Assembly (NCBI RefSeq): GCF_003670115.1
Contig: NZ_QQTY01000002.1
Span: 310,001-374,000 of the forward strand
Direction: 5' to 3'
DNA from: Natronorubrum halophilum
GTDB lineage: Archaea > Halobacteriota > Halobacteria > Halobacteriales > Natrialbaceae
Length of the DNA: 64,000 nucleotides
This document shows, one piece after another, positions 27,076-35,182 of this stretch; position 1 is the stretch's first letter, and the number at the start of each line of letters is the position of its first letter. The position numbers and the translations under genes were made by a program. The notes below the pieces were generated by a model. The model was not told the DNA's origin. It saw only the letters and a list, made by a program, of their open reading frames with translations, and searched no databases.

Positions 27076-27422
27076 ACTCCCGATGGCAGCCGCGAGTATC
27101 GCTGCAATGCGACTACAACCAGCCGATTCCGACCAGTTGGCCGCGTTACTCGAGTTCGAACCGGTAAAAACTAATATCACCATTTCATATTAGCAATAGA
27201 TATAAGTAATACTGGTAGCACAATTAGTACAGAAGCTCCGCTCCAAGAACGAAGGTGCGTGTTGACGTGCTCCGGGAGGAATCAGCCGAAACGTGGCTTC
27301 AAACCGTGCAGCTCCGAAGTCATGATTGCATGGCTTCTCTCGGGAGATAATCGTCCCGTACGGCCGTCGACACAATCCGTTAGCCCACCGTCGTCAACCA
27401 ACCCCACTATCTGGTGAACCCA

Positions 27423-27596
27423 ATGAGCGATACCGACGACCCGAACACGGACGAAACGACGACGCGGCCCGCCTGTCCCAACTGTGGACAGCCGGTCGTC
27501 GTCACGACGGTCTCCGGACCGTTTGCCGGCTTCGCAACCCCCTGTGGCTGTCGCGTTCCACCCAAGGGACTCACCGACTCGAGACCCGGGCACTGA
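27423..27596 (+). CDS. Small zinc-ribbon protein
   Basis: A 57-residue acidic mini-protein. CPNCG at residues 18-22 and CGC at about 42-44 form one CxxC plus CxC zinc knuckle pair. The N-terminus DTDDPNTDETTTR is a disordered acidic lead. The ATG at 27423 is preferred to a GTG three codons upstream. Small zinc-binding proteins of this kind are abundant in haloarchaea and mostly uncharacterised. It may bind nucleic acid or protein; no direct evidence is visible. Confidence 0.65.
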   Translation: MSDTDDPNTDETTTRPACPNCGQPVVVTTVSGPFAGFATPCGCRVPPKGLTDSRPGH

Positions 27597-27685
27597 TCCC
27601 GTGGACGACGGTACGTACGCAGACTGTGCGAACCGATCAGCGTTCCAGAGCCGTCCGTGAGCGGGGCGCTCTCGGAGCCGTCTCG

Positions 27686-30600
27686 TTACTCGGCGTCCTC
27701 GAGCGCCGGGAGCGTCAGCCGGAAGGTCGAACCGTCGCCGGCTTCGGTGTCGACCCAGATATCGCCGCCGTGGCGTTCGATGATCCGGTGGCAAAGCGCC
27801 AGACCGATCCCGGTTCCGGGGTGTTCCTCGTGACTGTGTAACCGCTGGAACACCTCGAACACGTGTTCGGCGTCGTCCGGATCCATTCCGATTCCCTCGT
27901 CGCGGACCGAGACGAGCCACTCCGCGCCGTCGCGCTCGGCCGAGATGTGCACCCGCGGCGGCTCGTCGCCGCTGTATTCGATGGCATTGCTCAGCAGGTT
28001 CTGGAAGACCTGTCGCAACTGGTCCGGGTCACCGCAAACTCGCGGAAGCGATTCCACCGTGATGTCCGCCTCCTTCTCGGCGATACGCAGCCGCAAGTCC
28101 TCGCGAACGTCGTCGCAAACGGTATCGAGGCCGACCGGCTCGAGGTCGCTTCCCTGCGTTTCGACCCGCGAGTAGGCGAGCAATCCCTCGATCATCGCCG
28201 ACATTCGGTCGGCCCCGTCGACGGCGAACGCGAGGAACTCGAGGCCGTCCTCGTCGAAGGCGTCGCTGTAGCGCCGTTCGATCAGCTGGAGATAGCTCGA
28301 GACCATCCGCAGGGGCTCCTGGAGGTCGTGGGAGGCGGCGTAGGCGAACTGCTCTAAGCGTTCGTTGGACTCCTCGAGTTTTCGCTGGTACTCCGCGGCC
28401 GCGGTGACGTCCCGGAGGACGACCATCCCGGTGGTTCGTTCCCCGGGGGTTCGGATCGGAAGGGTGTAGACCAGCAGTTCTCGCTCGTGAGTGTTCAGTT
28501 CGAAGGTGCGTTCCTCGCCGTCGAGTGCGGCCCGGAAGTGGGGTTCGATCTTCTCGAGTAGTTCGTCCGAATAGCGGTCGTGGATCGTCTCCCCGATCAC
28601 GTTCTCTCGCTCCATTCCGAGTTCGTCCATGAGTTGGCCGCCCGCGGCCGTGTATCGAAGTTCGTCGTCGAACAGGGCGACGATACCGCCGGGGAAGTTC
28701 TCCGCGAGGGTGCGATAGCGCTGTTCGCTCGCCTCGAGGCGTCGCTGGCGTTCCTTGCGGTCGGTAACGTCCCGGACGACGCCAACGCGCGCGTACGACT
28801 CGGTATCGCCCCACTCACCGTCGAGAGCGAGGCTTTCGATGCTGGACGTGGCCACGCTCGAGCGCGCGCTGTGGACCGTTGGCAGTTTCGTGACGGTCGC
28901 CTCGATCGGAACTCGGGTACCCGCTTTCGTCTCGAGCGTCGCGTCGATCGTCGGGACGTCGCTCTCGTCGGCGGCGACCTTTCGGGCGAGACCCATCACC
29001 GCGTCGTCGACGACGAGCGAGGCGTGGGCTCCGAGCAGTTCGTCGCGATCGTAGCCGGTTAGCTCCGCGTACGCCTCGTTGACGGTGGTGAATCGATCGT
29101 TCTCGTCGAGCGCGTAGATCCCGTCCTCGACCGTTTCGATGATCCGCTCGTAGCGCTCGAGTTGCTGCTCTCGGCGCTTCCGGTCGGTGATGTCCCGGAA
29201 GTAGACGGAGAGTCCGGTCTCGGACGGGTACGCCTGTATCTCCATCCACATCTCGAGTGTTCCCGAATAGCGCTCCCAGGAGAGGGTCTCCTGGGTTCTC
29301 ATCGCTTTGTGATACTGCGTGATGAGGTCCGATCGCGTTCCACCGGGGAACCGCTCCCAGACGTTCTCGCCGAGGAGTTCCTCGCGGTCGTAGCCCAGGA
29401 GGTCTTCGGCGCGCTCGTTGACGTGTGTGAACTGCCACGACTCGTCGAGCGCGTAGAACGCGTCCGAAACGCGCCCGAGAATGTCGCTTAACTCCGTCTC
29501 GAGTTCGCTCTTGCGGCGCTCGAGTCCGCGCTCGTGACGAAGCCGGTCGAACGTCACTTCGAGGCTCGAAGCGACTACTTTGGCGAGCGAGAGGTCGCCG
29601 TCGTCGAACGTGTTACGCGCCTCCGAGCCGATGAGAACGACGCCGTAGTCGCCGATCGGGAGACAGATCTCGCTTCGGACCGGCGTCTCCGGATTGTACA
29701 CGTCCGGATCGCCGGTCACGTCGCTGTAGATTTCCGGTTGTCCGGTGTCGAAGACCCGCCAGGCGATCCCCTCGCCTTCTCCGAACGTCGGAAGGTCGTC
29801 GAACAGCGCGTCCGCCGGTTCGGACCACGCGATCGGTCGTAGCTCCCGCGACGCCGAGTCGTAGCGGTAGATCCCGTTGATCTCGAGATCGAGGATGTCG
29901 AACAGGTGGTGACAGGCCCGTTCGGCCACCTCCCGGTCGCTCGTCCCCTCGAGCCACTCGCGGACGGCCTCGTTCAGCTGTCGTAACTGGTAGGCCCGAC
30001 GGTGTTGCTCGCTGACGTCGTAGTAGAGCTCGATTCGACCGCCGGCGTACGGGCCGGAGTCGATCGGTTTGCTCCGATACTCGAGCCAGCGTTCGTCGCG
30101 GTTCGGTCCCTCCGTCACGTGACACTCGACGCGGTCGACGTAGCTCTCGTCGTCGTAGGTTTCGAGGACGGCCGCCGAAAACGCCGCCGGATCGGCTACT
30201 CGATCGCCAATCGTGTCCTCGAGCACCGCTCGTTTGTCCCGGTCAAGGACGGCCGCTGGATCAATGCCGAAGTACTCCTCGGCGGCGCCGTTGACTAACG
30301 CGACGTCGAACGACTCGTCGAGGACGAAGACGCCGACATCGGCCGCCTCGAGAACGGTGCGCATCGCGTCGAACGAGTTCGACGAGTACCGTGCTTCGGC
30401 CGCTGTTGACGACTGCGACGGGGCCGCTCGAGAATCGTATTCGTCGATCTCGGAGACGACGCCGACGGCACCGTGACACCCGTCGTCCGTTCGGAACGTA
30501 TCCAACCGGAACTCGCTGGGGACGGTCGTTCCATCGATGGTTCGAAGCCCGACCTCGAGGGCCGTCGCATCGGTCCCCTCTCGGCGGCGCTGGTCGCGGA

Positions 30601-30850
30601 GTATCGCCTCGATTCGGTCGGCGTCCGTCGCCGACACCAGCCGCGAGACGTGGGTGTCGAGGAGTTCCTCGCGGACGTATCCGGTTCTCTCGAGGAGCGT
30701 GTCGTCGACTGCGACGAGTCGCTCGGAGTCGTCGAGTTGAAAGAGACCGCCTTCGACCGCGTCGAGGAGCGTCCGATAACACCGTCGGGCCGTCCGATCA
30801 GTACCGGCGGCTTCGAACCCCGTACTCGGCGATTCCGCCCGTTCACTCAT
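27686..30850 (-). CDS. Multi-PAS/GAF sensor histidine kinase
   Basis: A 1054-residue soluble kinase without membrane helices, so it senses a cytoplasmic signal. Domains in order: PAS (about 25-140), PAS (about 165-285), a bacterio-opsin-activator-type GAF (about 290-460), three further PAS domains (about 470-590, 595-735, 745-865), HisKA and HATPase. The phospho-acceptor His is in [18 protein letters not shown]. The ATP-binding N box is [11 protein letters not shown], with G boxes DEGIGMD and [13 protein letters not shown] 30850 is chosen because upstream codons do not look haloacidic. No response regulator is adjacent, which is common for haloarchaeal PAS kinases. Redox or light-related ligands are possible but unproven. 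Confidence 0.92.
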   Translation of the reverse strand: MSERAESPSTGFEAAGTDRTARRCYRTLLDAVEGGLFQLDDSERLVAVDDTLLERTGYVREELLDTHVSRLVSATDADRIEAILRDQRRREGTDATALEVGLRTIDGTTVPSEFRLDTFRTDDGCHGAVGVVSEIDEYDSRAAPSQSSTAAEARYSSNSFDAMRTVLEAADVGVFVLDESFDVALVNGAAEEYFGIDPAAVLDRDKRAVLEDTIGDRVADPAAFSAAVLETYDDESYVDRVECHVTEGPNRDERWLEYRSKPIDSGPYAGGRIELYYDVSEQHRRAYQLRQLNEAVREWLEGTSDREVAERACHHLFDILDLEINGIYRYDSASRELRPIAWSEPADALFDDLPTFGEGEGIAWRVFDTGQPEIYSDVTGDPDVYNPETPVRSEICLPIGDYGVVLIGSEARNTFDDGDLSLAKVVASSLEVTFDRLRHERGLERRKSELETELSDILGRVSDAFYALDESWQFTHVNERAEDLLGYDREELLGENVWERFPGGTRSDLITQYHKAMRTQETLSWERYSGTLEMWMEIQAYPSETGLSVYFRDITDRKRREQQLERYERIIETVEDGIYALDENDRFTTVNEAYAELTGYDRDELLGAHASLVVDDAVMGLARKVAADESDVPTIDATLETKAGTRVPIEATVTKLPTVHSARSSVATSSIESLALDGEWGDTESYARVGVVRDVTDRKERQRRLEASEQRYRTLAENFPGGIVALFDDELRYTAAGGQLMDELGMERENVIGETIHDRYSDELLEKIEPHFRAALDGEERTFELNTHERELLVYTLPIRTPGERTTGMVVLRDVTAAAEYQRKLEESNERLEQFAYAASHDLQEPLRMVSSYLQLIERRYSDAFDEDGLEFLAFAVDGADRMSAMIEGLLAYSRVETQGSDLEPVGLDTVCDDVREDLRLRIAEKEADITVESLPRVCGDPDQLRQVFQNLLSNAIEYSGDEPPRVHISAERDGAEWLVSVRDEGIGMDPDDAEHVFEVFQRLHSHEEHPGTGIGLALCHRIIERHGGDIWVDTEAGDGSTFRLTLPALEDAE

Positions 30851-31049
30851 GGCGAGAATCAGGCTACTGGGACGGATAAGTCCAGCGCCAGATGACAACT
30901 GCGGTACCGATTTTGGCGAGTCCGGCACCGGTCACGTCAGACGAAATGCGCCGAGGACCAATCGCTCGAGGAAGCACTATACGACCGTACACTGGGTCCG
31001 AACGCGGGCCGGTGTCCACTCGATCGATGCCGCAGGTGTCACCCCTGTA

Positions 31050-31859
31050 TCAGCGGTCGGGTTCGGAATCGCGACCGCTTCCCGGTTTCGGATCGAGATG
31101 CGGCTGCGGCACGAGCGCCTCGATCGGTCGTGCGTCGAGCCACTCGAGGAGCGCCACCAGTTGCTCGGCCGCCGCTTCGAACAGCCGCTCGCCGATCTCG
31201 GGCGTCGCGTCGGTCTGGTCACCGAAGACGCCGTTCGAACTGTTCTCGAGGCAGTCGTAGAACGTGGTCGCGCCGTGGACGCGCTCCGCCTCGTAATCGA
31301 AGACCGCCCCGCCGTCGCGGGCCGTCTCGAGGTGGTCCCGGCGGACGAGGTTCTCGGCGATGTGCATGATCATGGCGGTCTCTTTCGGGCCGCCGTGGGG
31401 GCCGGGCGTTTCGAAGACCTCTTCGATCAGTTCGGGAATCGACTCGTCCCACATCCACTCGATTGCGTAGGCGGTCGCGTCGTCGTGGAGGCGGCGACCG
31501 ACCTCCCTGAGGTGGGCGACGTTGCCGCCGTGGGCGTTGACGTAGACGATCCGGTCGATGCCGTGGTACGTGAGGTTTCGCGAGAGACTTTCCACGTAGT
31601 CCCGAAACACCGGTGGCTCGACCCACATCGTGCCGTGGAACTGGCGGTGGTGGGAGCTGACGCCGATCGGGATCGTCGGTGTACAGAGCGCGTCCGTCCG
31701 ATCGGTCGCCTCGCGGGCGAGCGCCTCGGCGATCATGTGGTCCGTCCCCTCCGGGAGGTGCGGGCCGTGCTGTTCGGTCGACCCGATCGGAACGACCACG
31801 AGCGATTCGTTGGCGACGTAGTCGCCGAGTTCGGGCCACGTTCGGTGAGCGAGGAACAT
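31050..31859 (-). CDS. Creatininase family metal-dependent amidohydrolase
   Basis: A 269-residue protein of the creatininase/MftE/ArfB family. Metal-ligand motifs are [17 protein letters not shown] (Glu, His), [11 protein letters not shown] and [14 protein letters not shown] (His, Glu). Family members hydrolyse cyclic amides, formamides in archaeal riboflavin/F420 synthesis (ArfB), or mature mycofactocin. Without a MftA-D cluster or riboflavin genes nearby, ArfB-like or unknown amidohydrolase activity is the safer statement. Start ATG 31859; divergent from nikR with a 132-bp spacer. Confidence 0.87.
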   Translation of the reverse strand: MFLAHRTWPELGDYVANESLVVVPIGSTEQHGPHLPEGTDHMIAEALAREATDRTDALCTPTIPIGVSSHHRQFHGTMWVEPPVFRDYVESLSRNLTYHGIDRIVYVNAHGGNVAHLREVGRRLHDDATAYAIEWMWDESIPELIEEVFETPGPHGGPKETAMIMHIAENLVRRDHLETARDGGAVFDYEAERVHGATTFYDCLENSSNGVFGDQTDATPEIGERLFEAAAEQLVALLEWLDARPIEALVPQPHLDPKPGSGRDSEPDR

Positions 31860-31961
31860 ACGCAGTGGTCACCGTCGAACCGGAAAACAGTAGGTACCGA
31901 CGGAACGCGATGGCGGGCGCTGAAAACGCCATCCTCCCGCGGCTCGAAATCGATGATAAGG

Positions 31962-31969
31962 TTTAATAG
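31962..31969 (+). promoter_or_regulatory. TATA-like box of nikR
   Basis: TTTAATAG is centred about 26 nt before the ATG at 31992. The AT-rich segment between it and the start (TTATGGGCGGCGAGTTATTA) could hold an autoregulatory site, but no clear NikR palindrome is seen. Confidence 0.5.
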
Positions 31970-31991
31970 ATTATGGGCGGCGAGTTATTAT

Positions 31992-32420
31992 ATGGCAGTC
32001 GTAAGCGTCTCGATGCCGGACGAACTCCTCGAGCGACTCGACCAGTTCGCGGACGAACACGGCTACACCGGTCGTAGCGAAGTCGTCCGGGAGGCTTCCC
32101 GCAACCTCCTCGGCGAGTTTCAGGACACCCGTCTCGAGGACCGGGAACTCATGGGAATCGTCACAGTGTTGTTCGATTATGAAACGACCAGCGTCGAAGA
32201 GCGAATGATGCACCTGCGCCACGAACACGAGGACCTCGTAGCCTCGAACTTCCACAGCCACGTCGGCGACCACTATTGTATGGAGCTGTTCGTGTTGGAA
32301 GGCGAACTCGAGGACATCTCGACGTTCGTCGGGAAGATCCGGGCGACCAAGGACGCGCTGACGGTCGACTATTCGGTGATTCCGGTCGACGAATTCGATC
32401 CGATCGCCCAGGGCAGATAA
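31992..32420 (+). CDS. nikR: Nickel-responsive transcriptional regulator NikR
   Basis: A 142-residue regulator with an N-terminal ribbon-helix-helix domain ([22 protein letters not shown], then [11 protein letters not shown]) and a C-terminal ACT-like nickel-binding domain. The square-planar nickel ligands of known NikR proteins are preserved in spacing: His88-x-His90-x5-Cys96 in [10 protein letters not shown]. His residues at 74-79 could supply the fourth ligand from the partner subunit. NikR represses nickel uptake when nickel is plentiful. The gene is followed after 77 bp by a cysteine-rich mini-protein. The only importer of a type compatible with nickel in this window is at 1-6 kb. Confidence 0.92.
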   Translation: MAVVSVSMPDELLERLDQFADEHGYTGRSEVVREASRNLLGEFQDTRLEDRELMGIVTVLFDYETTSVEERMMHLRHEHEDLVASNFHSHVGDHYCMELFVLEGELEDISTFVGKIRATKDALTVDYSVIPVDEFDPIAQGR

Positions 32421-32497
32421 CGCTCGAGCGGACGCCGACACTGGCCGGTAGCACAGCAGTTATGCGATTTCGGTTCCAACCACGTCATCGAGTACCA

Positions 32498-32578
32498 ATG
32501 ATCGCATGCTGTGAACCCGACTGTACGTGCGAACCTGCCTGTACGTGTGGCGACGACTGCAGTTGCGATGACTGCTGA
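32498..32578 (+). CDS. Tiny metallothionein-like Cys-rich peptide
   Basis: A 26-residue peptide, MIACCEPDCTC followed by EPACTC, GDDCSC and DDC, with nine cysteines. Three CxC units are spaced six residues apart, with acidic residues between. This pattern (no His, no aromatic residues, paired CxC) is metallothionein-like rather than zinc-finger-like. An in-frame ATG at 32462 would lengthen it to 38 residues with a basic lead. No clear promoter of its own is seen, so it may be read through from nikR 77 bp upstream. A role in binding nickel, zinc, copper or cadmium is inferred from composition and neighbourhood. It is short enough that chance cannot be fully excluded. Confidence 0.6.
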   Translation: MIACCEPDCTCEPACTCGDDCSCDDC

Positions 32579-32641
32579 GCTGTCACCAGAAACGAACATC
32601 CCGGCGCGCAGTCGGCTGATTGTGCGCCGTGGAACGCGTAG

Positions 32642-32649
32642 TTTTACTG
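32642..32649 (+). promoter_or_regulatory. TATA-like box of the cupin gene
   Basis: TTTTACTG is centred about 26 nt before the ATG at 32672. Confidence 0.4.
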
Positions 32650-32671
32650 TTATCCCGTCGAAAGAGTGCGT

Positions 32672-33049
32672 ATGTCCTATCGGAAAGTAAACTACGAGGA
32701 AGTCGAACAGGTCTCGAGCGCGATGCATTTCCTGAGCGATCCACTCGAGACCGAGCGAGTAGGGGTGACGGTCGCTCGCTGTGATCCGGGCTGGAACAGC
32801 CAGCCCCACGATCACACGGACAACGGCCACGAGGAGGTCTACGTCCTGATCGAGGGAGAAGCGACGGTAATCGTCGACGACGATCCGGTCGCGATGGAGA
32901 CCGGGGATGCGCTCTGGATCCCGCCGGAGTCGACGCGTCAGATCCGCAACGGCGACGAAGAGAGCGCGTTCGTCCTCGTCAGCGCACCGAGCATCGACGA
33001 TGACGAGGACGGCGACGGGGAGTGGCTGCTCTCGGGATTCGCCGGGTGA
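32672..33049 (+). CDS. Cupin domain protein
   Basis: A 125-residue single-domain cupin. Motif 1 is seen as PHDHTDNGHEEVYVLIEGEA (two His, Glu and a further His for metal binding) and motif 2 as METGDALWIPPESTRQIRN, in which the usual second-motif His is not obvious. The C-terminus is acidic. ATG 32672 is preferred to a GTG two codons earlier. Cupins of this size include small-molecule isomerases, dioxygenases and metal-binding proteins. The function is unassigned. Confidence 0.85.
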   Translation: MSYRKVNYEEVEQVSSAMHFLSDPLETERVGVTVARCDPGWNSQPHDHTDNGHEEVYVLIEGEATVIVDDDPVAMETGDALWIPPESTRQIRNGDEESAFVLVSAPSIDDDEDGDGEWLLSGFAG

Positions 33050-33223
33050 GCGATGAGCGAACTCGACCGAGGGCCCCAGTCCGCCGAGAACGCGAACCGA
33101 CGCCCGCCGAGAATCGGCGGGACGATTTAGTGGCCCCCGGTCGTCGGTGCTGGTAGGTGAGTTTCCATCTACTCGAAACACCACGCGGCGCTCTCGTTCG
33201 TTATTTCCGCGGTTCTCGTCTCC

Positions 33224-33631
33224 GTGCTCTCGCCGATCACCGTCTTCGGGTACACCGTTCCACCGCTCGTCGCCGTCGCCTACGGAACCGCCGCCGGCGT
33301 ACTCATCGACGTCGATCACCTGCTCATCGCGCGCTTCAAAACCGGCAGTTGGGACGCCGTTCGATTCTGCCTCTCCAATCCGGCCGCAGCCGTCGCCGAC
33401 CAGCGGCGCATCTTCGAGCCGGGCGACGTCGGCGTCCTCTCGAGGCTGTTGAGCCATCTCCTCATTATCGGTGTCGTGGTTCCGGTGCTCGCGCTCTCGA
33501 GCGTCCCTCTGGCGATGTTGACCGGAGTCGTGCTCTACGTCCACCTCCTCAGCGACGTCGTCTGGGACATCTGGCAACTGGATCGGGATACGGACCTTTC
33601 CACGGACGAACTCGTTCGAGAATTCCGCTAA
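33224..33631 (+). CDS. Membrane protein (DUF457/YdjM-like), N-terminus disrupted or start unclear
   Basis: 135 residues are encoded from GTG 33224, with about three membrane helices and the motif GVLIDVDHLLIARF, typical of membrane-bound metal-dependent hydrolase-like proteins. The same frame continues upstream to 33161 with clearly protein-like sequence (IYSKHHAALSFVISAVLVS, a further helix), but there is no start codon before the stop at 33158. A GTG at 33157 lies one base out of frame, so deleting one T near 33162-33164 would give a normal start. Either a real frameshift, a sequencing error or an internal start is possible. The function is unknown. Confidence 0.55.
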   Translation: MLSPITVFGYTVPPLVAVAYGTAAGVLIDVDHLLIARFKTGSWDAVRFCLSNPAAAVADQRRIFEPGDVGVLSRLLSHLLIIGVVVPVLALSSVPLAMLTGVVLYVHLLSDVVWDIWQLDRDTDLSTDELVREFR

Positions 33632-33739
33632 CCGGTCTCCACCAGCGCGACGAACGTTGAGCGGAACGACACGCGCCCGCCCGCTCGATCACCCGACGGC
33701 AGCGACGCGACGTTCGCGGCTTGCACAGTTTCCCCGCGG

Positions 33740-33747
33740 CTATATCC
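33740..33747 (+). promoter_or_regulatory. TATA box of the acyl-CoA dehydrogenase gene
   Basis: CTATATCC is centred about 27 nt before the ATG at 33771, a leaderless arrangement. Confidence 0.6.
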
Positions 33748-33770
33748 ACATCGATGTTGTGTGACAGGAT

Positions 33771-34922
33771 ATGGACCTACTCGAGGACAGTATCGTTCCG
33801 GAACACGCACACGAGATCAAGGCCGAGGCCCGCGAGTTCGCTCGCGAACACATCGAACCGAACGCCCAGGAGCACTTTCAGGAGGGAACCTACCCGGAGG
33901 AGATTCTCGAGGCCGGGCGGGAGGCGAACCTCGTCGCCCAGGACATCCCCGAAGAGTGGGGCGGCCGGGGGCTCGACCTTCCGCAGTTGCTCGCGCTGAC
34001 GGAGGAGTTCTATCGTGCGGACGCGGGCATCGCGCTGACGCTCCAGTTGGCGAGTTTCGGCTGCGAGATGACCTACGAGTACGGTTCCGACGAGCAGTGC
34101 GAGGAGTACGTTCGCCCGGTTGCGGAGGGCGAAATGCGGTCGGGCCTCGCCGTCTCGGAGCCGGAGACGGGCAGCGACCTCGCTGGGATGCAAACGACGG
34201 CCGAAACGGACGGCGACGAGTACGTCATCAACGGCGAGAAGTACTGGATCGGTAACGGCGTCGAGGCCGACTGGATCACCCTCTACGCGCGCACGGGCGA
34301 CGACGAAGACAACCGCTACGGCAACCACTCAATGTTCATCGTTCCGACCGACGCCGACGGCTACGAGGCCGAACACATCCCCGAGAAGATGGCCATGCGC
34401 GCCTCGAAGCAGGCTCACATCGAGTTCGACGACTGCCGGATCCCCGAAGAGAACCTGATCGGCCACGAGGGGGCCGGCTTCATGATGCTCGCGGAGTTTT
34501 TCAACCACGGTCGTATCGTCGTCTCCGGCCACGGACTCGGCCTCGCGGCGGCCGCCATCGAGGAAAGCTGGGAGTTCACCCACGGCCGCGAGGAGTTCGG
34601 CCGAACGATCAACGAGTTCCAGGCGGTTCAACACGGACTCGCGGATATGCTCATCGGGTTCGAGCGCGCTCGAGCACTCACGTGGCGCGCCTGCGAGAAG
34701 GTCGAGAACAACGAGAACGCGGGCTACTGGGCGGCGTTGTCGAAGACGAACGCGACGGAGACGGCCGTCGACGTCTCCGAACAGGGAATGCAGTTCCACG
34801 GCGGCCGTTCGGTACTGGACGAGCGGCGGATCGCTCGCGTCTTCCGCGACGCCAGGATTCCAGTCATCTACGAGGGAGCGAACGAGATCCAGCGCAATCT
34901 GATCTACGGACAGGCCCCGTGA
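33771..34922 (+). CDS. Acyl-CoA dehydrogenase
   Basis: A 383-residue FAD enzyme catalysing the first, alpha-beta desaturation step of acyl-CoA oxidation. Family signatures are GLAVSEPETGSDLAGM (first signature) and QFHGGRSVLDERRIARVFRDARIPVIYEGANEIQ with the catalytic Glu in the YEGANEIQR stretch. FAD/ETF-contact segments such as YWIGNG are present. Its 33771 start sits on a clear leaderless promoter. It is a paralogue of the enzyme at 40237, with only moderate similarity, implying a different chain length or a branched substrate. Confidence 0.94.
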   Translation: MDLLEDSIVPEHAHEIKAEAREFAREHIEPNAQEHFQEGTYPEEILEAGREANLVAQDIPEEWGGRGLDLPQLLALTEEFYRADAGIALTLQLASFGCEMTYEYGSDEQCEEYVRPVAEGEMRSGLAVSEPETGSDLAGMQTTAETDGDEYVINGEKYWIGNGVEADWITLYARTGDDEDNRYGNHSMFIVPTDADGYEAEHIPEKMAMRASKQAHIEFDDCRIPEENLIGHEGAGFMMLAEFFNHGRIVVSGHGLGLAAAAIEESWEFTHGREEFGRTINEFQAVQHGLADMLIGFERARALTWRACEKVENNENAGYWAALSKTNATETAVDVSEQGMQFHGGRSVLDERRIARVFRDARIPVIYEGANEIQRNLIYGQAP

Positions 34923-34927
34923 GCGAG

Positions 34928-35004
34928 AGTAGCGACTGCCCCTAATCACACGTGATCGCACGGCTGCTGTTCGATCAGGTGTGCAGTGACTTGCAGTGGC
35001 TACT
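34928..35004 (+). repeat. Palindromic intergenic repeat, copy B
   Basis: Outer arms GTAGCGACTG (34929-34938) and CAGTGGCTAC (34994-35003) pair at 9 of 10 positions. Inner arms CACACGTGATCGCAC (34947-34961) and GTTCGATCAGGTGTG (34969-34983) pair at 13 of 15. Relative to copy A, a C-G pair in the stem has become T-A. The 37-base inner span and the 14 bases from GTGTG to GGCTAC are the same as in copy A. It starts 6 bases after the acyl-CoA dehydrogenase stop. Confidence 0.8.
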
Positions 35005-35182
35005 GTAACCGGCGGCCGAAACTATCAATTCCTCTGCTAATGGAAACAGTACACGTGCTATCCGAGTGATCAGCCAGGTCGGGGTTCATGTCGAAAGAAC
35101 AATTCGTTTCGATAGCAACTGCCCTAGCAGTACCGACGATTCGCCGTGATAACTCGGGATGCTGTAACGGAGCAACCCTGAC

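Larger units (their letters stand above)
26887..27422. other. Divergent intergenic region, 536 bp
   Basis: Holds the SDR promoter, palindromic repeat copy C and an AT-rich tract at about 27165-27235. From 27250 to 27420 short open stretches exist in several frames, but none shows a recognisable domain or start signal. It could contain gene debris. Confidence 0.5.

Noticed and set aside
31970-31991. NikR operator in front of nikR
   Set aside because: The segment is AT-rich, but no half-site pair resembling GTATGA-N16-TCATAC is visible.
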